DNA from: Chloroflexota bacterium | GTDB lineage: Bacteria > Chloroflexota > Dehalococcoidia > FW602-bin16 | Direction: 5' to 3' | DNA length: 50,420 nucleotides | NCBI GenBank assembly: GCA_004297765.1 | Contig: SCTZ01000029.1 | Location: forward strand, 1 to 50,420 | Shown: positions 16,354-25,662 of the stretch, one piece after another | Position numbering within the stretch: position 1 is the stretch's first letter | Layout of the letters: the number at the start of each line of letters is the position of its first letter | Program-made: the position numbers and the translations under genes | Notes under the pieces: generated by a model | Told to the model about the DNA's origin: nothing | Databases searched by the model: none | What the model saw: the letters and a program-made list of their open reading frames with translations, nothing else

Positions 16354-16529
16354 GTATCAATCGCCCTCAACAGCCCGTCGCAGAGCGTGGAATGGATGAT
16401 GCTAGCCATCGCCAGCGGCCGTTCTTGCAGACTGTGCTGACCTGCTGAATCACATCGATCTGGGGCCTCGAGCTCCGCGCGACTAGCATTACAGTAGCAC
16501 TTCCTGGTGCTTGGAGGAACGGGAATCGC

Positions 16530-17771
16530 TCAGCCCCGAGCAGGTCGCCCGTTGGAGGGCATCGTTTCAGAAGTGCCGTCCGTAGCGATTTTCACTACGC
16601 CATCGCGATGGAGCCGATCGATCGCCTCTCCGCTGAGGCCCAACTCCTTCAGGATCTCGTTCGTGTGCTGACCGAGAAGCGGCGCAAAGTCGCGGAATCG
16701 TCCCGGCGTGTCGGAGAGCTTAATGGGCAGGCCGATTTGGCGCACCTTGCCCTCTGTCGGATGGTCGAAAGTCAAGATCATCTCGCGGTGCTGCACTTGC
16801 GGGTTCTCGACTACCTCGTCGATCTCGAGGACGGGGGCTGAGCAAGTATCGGCAGCGCTGAGCAACTCGAACCATTCGTCGCGAGTCTTGGTGGCAAGCA
16901 CTTCGCGGGCCGTGGCGTAGGCCCTTCTGCGTTGCTCGCGCCCCGCAGTACGCAGCGCTATGAGATCGGGTCGGCCAATCGTCTTGCAGAAGCGCTCCCA
17001 GAAGTAGGATTCGACGTTCTGCGTGCTTAGGTACTTGCCATCCGCCGTCTGAACCACACGCAGCGACGGCTCGCTGCGCAGCGGTACCCGCCCATCGCGT
17101 AGGTAGCGACTAACGTACGTAATTACCATCTGCATAGCGCTATCGAGCATGCCGATGTCCACGTACTGTCCCCGCCCTGTGGTCTCGCGCGCCCGGAGTG
17201 CGCTCAAAATGCCGATTGCCGCCATCAGACCGCTAGTCAGATCGACCACCGGAAACGTCGTACCCACGGGGTTGCCGTGGTCGTCGCTGGTGATCGAGGT
17301 TGCGCCGGCAACAGCAGCGTAGTTTGCGTCGTGGCCCGGCAGGTCGCGATAGGGTCCGTCCTGACCATACCCGGAGATCGAGCAGTAGATGATACGTGGG
17401 TTGAGTTCCGCCATCGTCTGATAATCAACGCCCAAGCGCGCGAGTGTCTCGGGACGATAGGCTTCGAGGACGACGTCGGCGGTGAGCACTAGCTTACCGA
17501 AGATCTCGCGCCCCGCCCCTTCTTTTAGGTTGATGGCGATGCTCTTCTTGTTCCTCGCCAAGGGATTGTAGGCGTTATGAACGAGCTCTTCTTCAGGGGG
17601 AGCGTTTGGGGGAGTGAGGATATCCCGGCCCATCGCGCCGCGTGTGGAGACTTCCTCGATCTTGATCACCTCCGCGCCCAGGTCGGAAAGGACCATAGAG
17701 CAATATGGTCCGGGCAGCAGGCGTGAGAGATCAAGAATGCGGATGCCTTCGAGGGCCATTGGGACGCTCAT
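16530..17771 (-). CDS. Class III (CaiB/BaiF) CoA-transferase
   Basis: A 413-residue family III CoA-transferase with MVLSDLGAEVIKIEEV near the N-terminus, an ISGYGQDGPY segment, the catalytic-site aspartate in FPVVDLTSG (Asp177), TGRGQYVDIG and the C-terminal LLGQHTNEIL. ATG 17771 has GGAG nine bases upstream; an ATG five codons earlier (17786) lacks one. It differs from the 9186/28538 pair and from the 12859/14090 pair, so this cluster holds at least three CoA-transferase subtypes. It lies directly downstream of livF in the transport and catabolism unit. Confidence 0.9.
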   Translation of the reverse strand: MSVPMALEGIRILDLSRLLPGPYCSMVLSDLGAEVIKIEEVSTRGAMGRDILTPPNAPPEEELVHNAYNPLARNKKSIAINLKEGAGREIFGKLVLTADVVLEAYRPETLARLGVDYQTMAELNPRIIYCSISGYGQDGPYRDLPGHDANYAAVAGATSITSDDHGNPVGTTFPVVDLTSGLMAAIGILSALRARETTGRGQYVDIGMLDSAMQMVITYVSRYLRDGRVPLRSEPSLRVVQTADGKYLSTQNVESYFWERFCKTIGRPDLIALRTAGREQRRRAYATAREVLATKTRDEWFELLSAADTCSAPVLEIDEVVENPQVQHREMILTFDHPTEGKVRQIGLPIKLSDTPGRFRDFAPLLGQHTNEILKELGLSGEAIDRLHRDGVVKIATDGTSETMPSNGRPARG

Positions 17772-17833
17772 GTTTCCGTTCTCCATGCCAATGTTATCGA
17801 GTACTCTCAGCGTGTTGTCGTCGTTAGGCGCGT

Positions 17834-18628
17834 CTAGCGAACCAAGCGCTTACGGCGGCTGTAGTGCTTTGCGTCGCGAAAGCTCTTTCGCGCGCCGTCA
17901 ACGCTCAGGCCTAGGTAGAATTCTTTAACGTTCTCATCACTCTTCAGGCTCGCGGTCTCGCCATCGAGCACCACTCGGCCGTTCTCCAACACGTAGCCGT
18001 AATGGGCAACAGACAGGGCGACGGTGGCATTCTGCTCAACTAGAAGGATGGTCATACCCTCTTCGCGGTTGATGCGCTCAATGACCCCGAAGATCTCCTC
18101 GACCACGAGGGGTGCCAGCCCCAATGACGGCTCGTCGAGCAGCAGGACCTTCGGACGGGACATCAAAGCACGGCCAAGAACGAGCATCTGCTGCTCACCG
18201 CCGGAAAGATAGCCCGCCTTTGTCTTGCGTAGCTGGGCGAGTTTCGGGAAGTATTCGTAGACGACGTCCGTGTCGCGTAGAACGGCCGCATGATCATGGC
18301 GCAACACTGACCCGAGCGCCAGGTTCTCTTCCACGGTGAAGTACTGCCCGACGATGCGATCTTCCATCACGTGAACGAGACCTTGCGCGACGATCTGCTC
18401 CGGTCCTCTCCCGTCGATCCGCTGCCCATCGAGCTCAACCGAGCCGCTGGTTACGGCGCCATCCTCGATACGCAGCATGCCCGAGATGGCCTTGAGCACG
18501 GTGGACTTTCCTGCGCCGTTGGCTCCGAGCAACGCGACCACCTTGCCTTCGGGAACCTCCAGCGAGACGCCCTTCAAGACGTGGATCACCCGAGAATAGA
18601 CAGCGTCGATGTTATTTACTCTGAGCAT
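17834..18628 (-). CDS. livF: Branched-chain-type ABC importer, ATP-binding protein LivF
   Basis: A 264-residue ATPase with Walker A LLGANGAGKSTVLKAI near residue 32, signature LSGGEQQMLVLGRAL near 140, Walker B VLLLDEPSLGLAP near 160, and the H-loop region further on. This is LivF subtype by length and start (LRVNNIDAVYSRVIHVLKGV). It energises uptake through LivH/LivM at the cytoplasmic face. A basic tail of about 20 residues (RKSFRDAKHYSRRKRLVR) extends beyond the usual LivF end. It follows livM by nine bases. The partner ATPase livG is 7 kb upstream in the same orientation. Confidence 0.93.
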   Translation of the reverse strand: MLRVNNIDAVYSRVIHVLKGVSLEVPEGKVVALLGANGAGKSTVLKAISGMLRIEDGAVTSGSVELDGQRIDGRGPEQIVAQGLVHVMEDRIVGQYFTVEENLALGSVLRHDHAAVLRDTDVVYEYFPKLAQLRKTKAGYLSGGEQQMLVLGRALMSRPKVLLLDEPSLGLAPLVVEEIFGVIERINREEGMTILLVEQNATVALSVAHYGYVLENGRVVLDGETASLKSDENVKEFYLGLSVDGARKSFRDAKHYSRRKRLVR

Positions 18629-18637
18629 GGCTGCCGC

Positions 18638-19741
18638 TCACCTGCCATCGAAAAGTTTGTAGTTGAAGGGCCATAGGGCAACCCAGTTCCTCATCATCGA
18701 CCATGCGTGCACGATGCCCTTCGGTTGCAGGATGAGGAAGAGGGCAATCACCAAGCCGCCGATTACGTTTAACAGCGCGAATACGCCGACGAAGCCAGGA
18801 ATCGACGCCAGTAGACTTGGCCCGCTCTGGTTGACGATCTCCTCGATCAACCGCAGCGCAATCGTTCCCAAAACAGCGCCAAGCAGCGTTCCGCGGCCAC
18901 CGATAATAATGATGCCGAGATACCAGATCGAGGTAAACAGGGTGAACTGCTCGGAGGCCACCCAGCGTACCTCGATCGCCCAGAGCGAGCCAGCCAGGCC
19001 CGCGAATAACGAGCACACAAGAAAGGCGAGAAGCTTATACCGAAACAGGTTCACGCCAGTCGACCGCGCTGCAACTGGGTTGTCACGTATCGCGATGAAG
19101 GCGCGACCAACACGCGAACGCATCAGGTTCTTGGACACCAAGATGGCAATGACCGCGAAGACGAAAATCAGGTAAAAAAGAGATCGCTCATTATTAAAGA
19201 CAATGTTGCCAACGGTCGGTGCCGTCACCCTGAGCCCAGCGGACTGACCAAAGATCGAGGCCGGGGCGTGCGTGATCATGAATACGAAGATGAACTGGAG
19301 AGCAATCGAGGTGATCGCGAGGTAGAAGCCTTTGACGCGCAAGGCGGGAACGCCGGCCAAGAGGCCCATGATCACGGAGCAGACGATCGCCACAGGTAGC
19401 GCCACCCAAAACGGGTAGTGAAAGTTCGTTGTGAGCGTAGCTGTTACGTAGGCGCTGACGCCCATGAGCGCGGACTGGCCTATGAACATCAGCCCGGCAT
19501 AACCGGAAAGAATCTGTATGCCAATGACCGCGATGATGGTGACCATGGTCACGTTTACCCAAGTCAACCAACCGACACTGAGTACAAAGGGCAAGCTGCA
19601 CATCAACGCCAGGAAGAGCAGAATGATCGCAAGCTGCCCCCGCGTCCTGATCAAGTCCAGGTCCTGTTCGTAGTCAGTAAGCAACGCATTCACCTCAAGC
19701 TGACTGCCATTCTTAGACGCGGTCGATGATCTTCTCGCCAA
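18638..19741 (-). CDS. livM: Branched-chain-type ABC importer, permease LivM
   Basis: A membrane permease of up to 367 residues. Hydrophobic segments start with GQLAIILLFLALMCSLPFVL and repeat to the C-terminus, and the EAA-like motif region is visible around GVNLFRYKLLAFLVCSLFAG. The start is uncertain. The open frame begins at a TTG (19741) that overlaps the livH stop by 29 bases; a GTG at 19693 in a GAGGTG context would give 351 residues; no option has a well-spaced ribosome-binding site. It pairs with LivH to form the membrane channel. Confidence 0.9.
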   Translation of the reverse strand: MARRSSTASKNGSQLEVNALLTDYEQDLDLIRTRGQLAIILLFLALMCSLPFVLSVGWLTWVNVTMVTIIAVIGIQILSGYAGLMFIGQSALMGVSAYVTATLTTNFHYPFWVALPVAIVCSVIMGLLAGVPALRVKGFYLAITSIALQFIFVFMITHAPASIFGQSAGLRVTAPTVGNIVFNNERSLFYLIFVFAVIAILVSKNLMRSRVGRAFIAIRDNPVAARSTGVNLFRYKLLAFLVCSLFAGLAGSLWAIEVRWVASEQFTLFTSIWYLGIIIIGGRGTLLGAVLGTIALRLIEEIVNQSGPSLLASIPGFVGVFALLNVIGGLVIALFLILQPKGIVHAWSMMRNWVALWPFNYKLFDGR

Positions 19742-20594
19742 AAAGGCCGTACGGTCTCATCAAGAGTAGGGCAAGCATGAGCACGAAGGGAAAGAGATCG
19801 CCCATGCCGCCACCCGTGTAGGGATCGAGGTACCGCACCGCGAGGATTTCTCCTAGACCGACGATCATGCCGGCAACGATGCAGCCCTGGAGGGATTGCA
19901 TGCCGGCGAGTAACACCACCGACAGGGCTTTCAGTCCCATATCGGCAATGCCCATCGACACACCCACGATAGAGGCCAGTAGAATACCCCCGACCGCCCC
20001 CAGTCCGGCGCCAAACACCCATGCTAGGGTCATCAAGCGTTTGACGTCGATACCGAGGCTGAGCGCCATAGCGTGGCTCATAGCCACCGCACGCATTTCC
20101 AATCCCGCTTTCGTGCGATTGAAGAATACCGTGAAGCCGAGCAAGATAAGCATAGCGATCACAAAGCTCCACAGCATAGATTGGCTGAAGCTCAGTGTGC
20201 TGACTTTCACCGCAGCCTTAGGGAAAATCTCTGGGAAGCCCACGCGCTCGGTCGCCCAGATTCCGGCGACGGCGCCCTTGATGATGAGGACGAGGCTGAG
20301 CGTCATCATCACCGAGGCCATATGATCCTGCCCGATGAGGGGACGTATCATCGTACGCTCGACAACGATGCCGAAAATGGAGACCGCAACGATGGTTAAG
20401 ATAGCTGCGACAATTGCCGGCAGGTGTAGGGTAGTCAGGGTCGTCCACAACACAAACGCCGAGATGAGCACGATCTCACCCTGCGCCATGTTGAAAACGC
20501 CGGAAGCTTTGTAAACTAGCGAGAAGCCCATGGCTATCAAGCCGTAGATCGTGCCGACGATGATACCTGTGATCAGCAGGCCGACGATATCCAT
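19713..20594 (-). CDS. livH: Branched-chain-type ABC importer, permease LivH
   Basis: A 293-residue permease with about eight hydrophobic helices. It begins at ATG 20594 behind GGGGGG, one base after the stop of the acyl-CoA ligase gene. The N-terminal GLLITGIIVGTIYGLIAMGF and the GASGVFNMAQGEIV-like segment (here KASGVFNMAQGEIVLIS) are typical of LivH. Tight spacing to the ligase suggests that uptake and CoA activation of the imported acid are co-produced, as in other catabolic liv clusters. Confidence 0.93.
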   Translation of the reverse strand: MDIVGLLITGIIVGTIYGLIAMGFSLVYKASGVFNMAQGEIVLISAFVLWTTLTTLHLPAIVAAILTIVAVSIFGIVVERTMIRPLIGQDHMASVMMTLSLVLIIKGAVAGIWATERVGFPEIFPKAAVKVSTLSFSQSMLWSFVIAMLILLGFTVFFNRTKAGLEMRAVAMSHAMALSLGIDVKRLMTLAWVFGAGLGAVGGILLASIVGVSMGIADMGLKALSVVLLAGMQSLQGCIVAGMIVGLGEILAVRYLDPYTGGGMGDLFPFVLMLALLLMRPYGLFGEKIIDRV

Positions 20595-20595
20595 G

Positions 20596-22386
20596 CTAAT
20601 CAACCCCCCTGTTGCCGTCTTCGCCGACGAAGCTCAGCCGTTGGCGCGATGGTTTTGCCCCGTCACCTGCCTTGTTCAGGCGACGATCCATGACGACGGT
20701 CCGTATCAGCTTCCCGGTTGCGGTAAGCTCGTCTCGATCAAAGCCGAGCGGGAGTAGGATAAAGTCCTTCACCGTCAGCCGGTTGGTCACGGCAGCATTG
20801 ACCGTCTCGATGTGCTCCTTCACCAACGTCAGCACTTCTTCTCTGTCAGCCAGATCAATCATGTTGGCGTAGCCAATGCGCCGCTTGCCTGCCCAGCGCG
20901 CGATTGTCTTTCTCTCCAGTGCGATGAGTGCCGAGTAGTTGCCCTGTTGCGCCTGCTCAAAGACGAGTGCATCTGAAATGAATGGACTGCCCCGCAAGTC
21001 GCTCTCAACCATCCCCAGAGAACAAGGCTCGCCGTTCTCCGCCTCTATCATCTCACATCTCCGGCCCCAGACGGATAGCTTGCCATCCGGGCCAAGAGCG
21101 CCAATATCACCGGTATAGACCACGCCCCCATCGGCAGCGCCCGACGTTTGGACGACAATCTCTCCATCTCCGGCTATCATGACTTTTGTTCGGTTCCCAA
21201 CCTTGCCCGCGCTCGAGTACTCTGGGTCGCCAATGTCCTGACAGGACACCGTGCCGCCGGCTTCAGTTAGACTGTACAGGTTGCGCACGCGAACGCCGAG
21301 GCGCTCAAAATATGCGGAGACCACCGGCCCAAGGCGAGAGCCGGTGCTGAAGCCAGACTTGAGGCGCCCGAACCCGAGCTTATTACGAATCAATCCTCTC
21401 GTCGCCGCTCCAGCAAGCCCGCCCAATATCTGGAATGCGCCGCCAGGATGCGCAGCTACTGCCTGGCGATAGCACCATGCCTTGATCCCAGTTACCTCAA
21501 GGCTGGCCGCGAAGAGCTCTTTATGAACGTACTCCCACCATACGGAAGGGAAAACAACGAAATGCGGGCGCACCTCGACGAGATCGGCGAACACCGATCC
21601 GGGCTGCTCGGGAAAGTTGATCACCGCACCATGAAGCAGCGCGGCGGGTATCATGATAGATTGCTCGACCACGGTGTCCAGGGGGCCAAAGCTGAAAAGC
21701 TCGTCCCCGATTTGCACCCCAGCGCGCGCGCTCCAATTGTCATAGGCTCCCAGCAGAGCATCGTACGTGATGGAGACGCCTTTTTGCTTCCCTTCGGTGC
21801 CCGCCGTCAAGCAGATGATAGCTGTATCGCCGGCTCGACCCTCCGCTACGCCCGTCTCGAAGCGCTCAGGTTGAGAATCTGCCACGCGCCTGCCGGCCTC
21901 TTTCAGAACTCCTATGAACTGAAGCCACGGATCGTCATAGGAGCCCATGCCCTTGGAATCCCAATAGATTACTTGCCGTACGGTGCTCAGGTCCTCTCTT
22001 ATGGCAAGCAGCTTGTCGATCTGCTCCTGGTCCCTTGCGATCACGATCTTCGGACGTAGCGCGCGCAGGTGCTGCCGAATCTGTTGGGTACTTGCCTCGG
22101 CGCCAATGCCCGCGACCATCGCGCCGGCGGACTGAACGGCTAGCTCGGACCAGAGCCACTCGGGGTCGTTGTCGCCGATGATGCAGACTGCGTCCCCCCG
22201 CTCTAGTCCGAGCTCACGCAACCCGAGAGAACAGTCCCTGACGTGCTCATAGCAATCTTGCCACGAATACTGGTGCCAGTAACCTACTCGCTTCTTGCGC
22301 AGCGCTAGCCTGGCCGGATGCGAGAGATGGAGGTCAACCAGCAGTTTTGGAAGCGTATCAATAGCCGTTGGGTACGTGGCTGCCAA
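20596..22386 (-). CDS. Long-chain-type AMP-dependent acyl-CoA synthetase
   Basis: A 596-residue ANL ligase of the FadD15-like type, which is often encoded inside liv-type catabolic transport clusters. The P-loop is atypical, ICLTAGTEGKQKG near residue 175, where TSGTTGxPKG is usual (Thr to Glu, Pro to Gln). YSLTEAGGTVSC, YTGDIGALGPDG and the C-terminal TATGKLIR with the catalytic lysine are present. TTG 22386 is preferred as start because AGAGG lies seven bases upstream; a TTG eight codons earlier is possible. Its stop is one base from the livH start. It probably activates the imported substrate to its CoA ester. The altered P-loop leaves activity slightly uncertain. Confidence 0.88.
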   Translation of the reverse strand: MAATYPTAIDTLPKLLVDLHLSHPARLALRKKRVGYWHQYSWQDCYEHVRDCSLGLRELGLERGDAVCIIGDNDPEWLWSELAVQSAGAMVAGIGAEASTQQIRQHLRALRPKIVIARDQEQIDKLLAIREDLSTVRQVIYWDSKGMGSYDDPWLQFIGVLKEAGRRVADSQPERFETGVAEGRAGDTAIICLTAGTEGKQKGVSITYDALLGAYDNWSARAGVQIGDELFSFGPLDTVVEQSIMIPAALLHGAVINFPEQPGSVFADLVEVRPHFVVFPSVWWEYVHKELFAASLEVTGIKAWCYRQAVAAHPGGAFQILGGLAGAATRGLIRNKLGFGRLKSGFSTGSRLGPVVSAYFERLGVRVRNLYSLTEAGGTVSCQDIGDPEYSSAGKVGNRTKVMIAGDGEIVVQTSGAADGGVVYTGDIGALGPDGKLSVWGRRCEMIEAENGEPCSLGMVESDLRGSPFISDALVFEQAQQGNYSALIALERKTIARWAGKRRIGYANMIDLADREEVLTLVKEHIETVNAAVTNRLTVKDFILLPLGFDRDELTATGKLIRTVVMDRRLNKAGDGAKPSRQRLSFVGEDGNRGVD

Positions 22387-22540
22387 TCCTCTTCCTCTCT
22401 TCAAAATCAATCTAGATCAGAGCCTCGGCGCTGGCGCGAAATGCGACTCGGTCGCCCCCGCGGCACCAGACTTTCAAGTTACAACGTAGCACTGCGTGCC
22501 CAGAAAGCCGGTCACAGGTGCGCGAACCACCGCACGGCAG

Positions 22541-22580
22541 GCCATCCCGGTCGCTAGATTGCAGGCGCGACCGGGATGGC
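22541..22580. repeat. Perfect 14-bp inverted repeat (hairpin)
   Basis: GCCATCCCGGTCGC and its exact complement are separated by 12 bases. It lies 56 bases after the stop of the PEP-mutase-family gene on the minus strand, in a 250-base gap before the ligase gene. There is no T-run on either strand, so it is a processing, pausing or Rho-assisted stop signal rather than a classical terminator. Nothing else is seen in the gap. Confidence 0.6.
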
Positions 22581-22636
22581 TATCGCAGCGCAAGCGGAAC
22601 AGATCGGGGAATACCCCAACGCATCGCCCGGTTCGA

Positions 22637-23512
22637 CTATTTGTGATCGATGGTCATGTAGTCCTTCTCGAGCTGCCACACCCGCGGAACGCCCAGGAAC
22701 TCGTTCATCTCCTTGAAATTGGCCATGCGATCGCGGAAGTTCAGCGTGTGTCCGTGCTCCTTAATCTCCTTGAGGACGCTCCGAACGGCGTGGATCTTGG
22801 CGAAAAACGTGGCGAGAGCAAGAATCACGATCTTGAAGCCCATATCCTTGGCCTCCTCGACCGTGAAATCCTGCGGTCCATACGTGCCCTCAGTGATATC
22901 CACCATGCAAGGCACGTTGAAAGCCTTGGGAATGCGGGCAAGATCTTTCTTGCTGCGTGCGCCGACGAGGAAGACGGCGTCGGCCCCAGCTTCGACATAG
23001 GCGTGCAGGCGTTCGATGGTGCCATCGATCTCGCCCGTGGGCGCTTCCGAACGCGCGATGATCATGAAATCCGGATCCTCACGGGCGGCGACGCAGGCCT
23101 TGATCTTGAGGGCCATTTCTTCCATGGGTCCAACTCGCGTTCCACCGATGTGGGCACAGTACTTCGGCCACAGCAGATCCTCAATATGCATCGCAGCAGC
23201 GCCGAGCTTCTCGAAGTGGCGCACCGTGCGCTGAGCGTTGATCGCCGTGCCGTAACCATTGTCCGCGTCGATTATGAGCGGAATGTCGATGGCGTTGGTG
23301 ACGTTACGTATCCAGCCATCCATCTCCGTCATCGTGTAGTATCCTGTGTCGGGAAGGGCCAGCATAGTGGCGGCCGCCGTGTAACCGCTGAAGTAGGCGC
23401 TGTTGAATCCCGCCTCTTGAATAAGCCGTCCGGTGAGCGGCTCGACACATCCTCCGGCAACGACCGGTTCCCCCTCCGCCAGCATCTGTCGTAGCTTACG
23501 CGCCTGTTTCAC
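22637..23512 (-). CDS. Isocitrate lyase / PEP mutase-family carbon-carbon lyase
   Basis: A 291-residue TIM-barrel protein of the ICL/PEPM superfamily (2-methylisocitrate lyase, dimethylmalate lyase, oxaloacetate hydrolase and relatives). The metal-binding IIDADNGYG lies near residue 80. The catalytic loop is IEDLLWPKYCAH near 108-119, where methylisocitrate lyases have PKRCGH; the cysteine is kept. ARSEA follows near 150. GTG 23512 is used, with GAAGGAGGA upstream. Position between FAH-family and ligase genes fits a retro-aldol cleavage of a 2-hydroxy acid into pyruvate or a similar oxoacid plus a short acid. The exact substrate is unknown. Confidence 0.85.
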   Translation of the reverse strand: MKQARKLRQMLAEGEPVVAGGCVEPLTGRLIQEAGFNSAYFSGYTAAATMLALPDTGYYTMTEMDGWIRNVTNAIDIPLIIDADNGYGTAINAQRTVRHFEKLGAAAMHIEDLLWPKYCAHIGGTRVGPMEEMALKIKACVAAREDPDFMIIARSEAPTGEIDGTIERLHAYVEAGADAVFLVGARSKKDLARIPKAFNVPCMVDITEGTYGPQDFTVEEAKDMGFKIVILALATFFAKIHAVRSVLKEIKEHGHTLNFRDRMANFKEMNEFLGVPRVWQLEKDYMTIDHK

Positions 23513-23539
23513 AGCCGATTCGTCCTCCTTCGTGTGATT

Positions 23540-24553
23540 CTACTCGACGCCGTCAAGCCCACGTCGCCGCTCGACGCGGTTCCGGAGCACGCCAATGCCC
23601 TCGATTTCGAGTTCGACCACATCGCCCGGTTGAATCCACCTATCGAGCTCGAGTCCACTGCCGAAGGCGATGCAGCCGCCAGAGATGAAATCGCCCGGTC
23701 GGAGCATCTCATCTTTGGAGATGTGGGCGATCAGTTGTGGGAAGGACCAGTGAATATCGTTAAGGTTGCCCTCCGACCAGACCTCGCCGTTGATCCGCGC
23801 GACCATTCTCATGTTGCTCGGGTCGACTTCGTCGGGCGTCACAGCCCATGGTCCCATCAAATTGCTGTTTGCGAAGCACTTCCCCTTTGCCGGACCAGTG
23901 TAGAGCGATATCTCTTTCTTGAGCACGTCGCGGGCGCTCACATCGTTATATATCGTATAAGCGGCAATGTACTCCGACGCCCGCTCGACTGGAATGTTCA
24001 TGCCGCGCTTGCCGATGTAGATGCCGCACTCAAGCTCATAGTCGAGCTGTTCCGTGTAGCTAGGCCAGAGGATGGGATCTTCCGATCCAGCAACTCCTGA
24101 GTTGGTGCTGCGGTACACGGCCGGTGTGTCGTGCCATGCCTTGGGCAAACCGAGCCCGAACTTCTCCAGACCGTTCAACATATGCCGGTCGGAGTTCATA
24201 GTAGCGAAGACGTTGGTCGGTTCCGGTACGGGCGCAAGCAGCTTTACCTCGTCGAGTGCGTGGACGATGGTCTCACCCCGAGCGCCGGTTATAGTCACCT
24301 TGTCAGCAAGCCGTTCGACAACCCAAGCTACAACGGTCGTCGCGGCAGCCTTCGACGCCGTCCCGCCTTCAAAGAAGCGGATCATGTCCGGCGGAACTAT
24401 CAATCCTGCCATCTCGTACGGTCGCGGGTCGTTCTGCTCCGTGAGGTACAAAGCGTAGGCGAAGTTCAGGTCGATTATCTGGTCACCGTGAACGACGCCG
24501 ATTCGGCGTACCGCGCCGATAGGTGTGGTCTTCTCGAACGTGGCTAGCTTCAC
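23540..24553 (-). CDS. Fumarylacetoacetate hydrolase-family protein
   Basis: A 337-residue FAH-fold enzyme with an N-terminal cap (about 1-110) and a catalytic domain. The metal-binding acids are in LDYELECGIYIGKRG and YNDVSARD, and the family's GKCFANSNLMGPWAV segment is present. Members hydrolyse acylpyruvates, decarboxylate oxaloacetate-like acids or hydrate/isomerise dienoates. GTG 24553 has GGAAGGGAAG upstream. It lies 27 bases before the PEP-mutase-family gene, so the two may act in sequence on a 2-oxo or 2-hydroxy dicarboxylate. Confidence 0.87.
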   Translation of the reverse strand: MKLATFEKTTPIGAVRRIGVVHGDQIIDLNFAYALYLTEQNDPRPYEMAGLIVPPDMIRFFEGGTASKAAATTVVAWVVERLADKVTITGARGETIVHALDEVKLLAPVPEPTNVFATMNSDRHMLNGLEKFGLGLPKAWHDTPAVYRSTNSGVAGSEDPILWPSYTEQLDYELECGIYIGKRGMNIPVERASEYIAAYTIYNDVSARDVLKKEISLYTGPAKGKCFANSNLMGPWAVTPDEVDPSNMRMVARINGEVWSEGNLNDIHWSFPQLIAHISKDEMLRPGDFISGGCIAFGSGLELDRWIQPGDVVELEIEGIGVLRNRVERRRGLDGVE

Positions 24554-24590
24554 GGTATCTTCCCTTCCTCGTTATTCAGTCCGCACCGCT

Positions 24591-25604
24591 TCAAGATGCC
24601 GTCGCTGGCTGTGGCGGCGTCACCTTGTTCATCACCGCGGTGTTCACGACCCAGCTTGGCCAGCGACCGTGCATGAACTCGGCGACATGCTCTGCCAGAT
24701 TCGCCTCCAAATCGCGCCACGACTCTTCTGCGTAGAACGCGGCGTGCGGCGTGACCACGACATTGTCGAGGCCAAGAAGCGGGTTATCGGCTGCGGGTGG
24801 CTCTTTCTCCAAAACGTCCAGACCGGCTCCGGCAATCCAGCCCTCCTGCAGCGCCCTGGCCAGGGCCTGCTCGTCGATCAGCCCACCACGAGCGGTGTTT
24901 ACTAGATAGGCTGTGGGCTTCATCTGGCGCAGCTCCGCTTCGCCCAGGAGGTGGTATGTATCCTTGTTCAACACGGCGTGCACCGAAAGGAAATCCGACT
25001 CGCGCAGCAACTCGGCGAACTCGACCTTTCGGGCACCGGCGGCCGCAGCCGTCGGGACGTCGACGAACGGATCATGGGTCAGAATGTTCATGCCCAAGGC
25101 TTGGGCTTGCCGTGCGAGTTTCCGCGCGATGGTGCCGAAGCCCAGCAGGCCGAGGTTGCGGCCGGCGAGACGGTATCCAGGCTCGGCCAAGTGATAGTCC
25201 CATTTCCCGCTCTTAGCCGCTTCATTAAGCCTGATGATCCGACGCGTGCATACCAACATGAGCGTCAGGGCATGGGTAGACACCTCTTCGCTGGCATACT
25301 CGCGGACGTTCACAACCACTTTGCCCAGATCAGTTGCGGCCTCCAGATCTATGTTGTCGACGCCCACACCGTACTTGCCGATCAGCACTAGTTGAGGTAG
25401 CGATTCGAGGACTCGCCGCGTGACCCGGGCGAGCGCCACCAAGATGCAGTCGGCGCCCCGGGCTGCCTCGATGATCTCGTCCTCGTTTTTGCAGGATATC
25501 CCAACAACCTCTGCGCCCAGGGGCTCCAGTACCCTCTTCTCGTTGATCAATGACGGCGTGTGGGGGGGATCGATGGCGACGATACGCCACTGCTTATCAG
25601 CCAT
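24591..25604 (-). CDS. D-isomer-specific 2-hydroxyacid dehydrogenase
   Basis: A 337-residue NAD(P)-dependent dehydrogenase of the phosphoglycerate/hydroxypyruvate group. It has the Rossmann segment LGLLGFGTIARKLARQ, the arginine in NTARGGLIDE, the glutamate in GAGLDVLEKEP and the catalytic histidine in VVTPHAAF. ATG 25604 follows AAGGAGGT at ten bases, better than the GTG four codons earlier. It interconverts a 2-oxoacid and a D-2-hydroxyacid, and so could prepare the substrate of, or remove the product from, the neighbouring lyase and FAH enzymes. Confidence 0.9.
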   Translation of the reverse strand: MADKQWRIVAIDPPHTPSLINEKRVLEPLGAEVVGISCKNEDEIIEAARGADCILVALARVTRRVLESLPQLVLIGKYGVGVDNIDLEAATDLGKVVVNVREYASEEVSTHALTLMLVCTRRIIRLNEAAKSGKWDYHLAEPGYRLAGRNLGLLGFGTIARKLARQAQALGMNILTHDPFVDVPTAAAAGARKVEFAELLRESDFLSVHAVLNKDTYHLLGEAELRQMKPTAYLVNTARGGLIDEQALARALQEGWIAGAGLDVLEKEPPAADNPLLGLDNVVVTPHAAFYAEESWRDLEANLAEHVAEFMHGRWPSWVVNTAVMNKVTPPQPATAS

Positions 25605-25662
25605 GATAACGAGCACCTCCTTACTATACTTTGCACTCTAACGATGGTCCTCTCACCAGTCG

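Noticed and set aside
22541..22580. Hairpin as a classical Rho-independent terminator
   Set aside because: The stem is perfect but no T-run follows on either strand and the loop is 12 bases; listed only as an inverted repeat.
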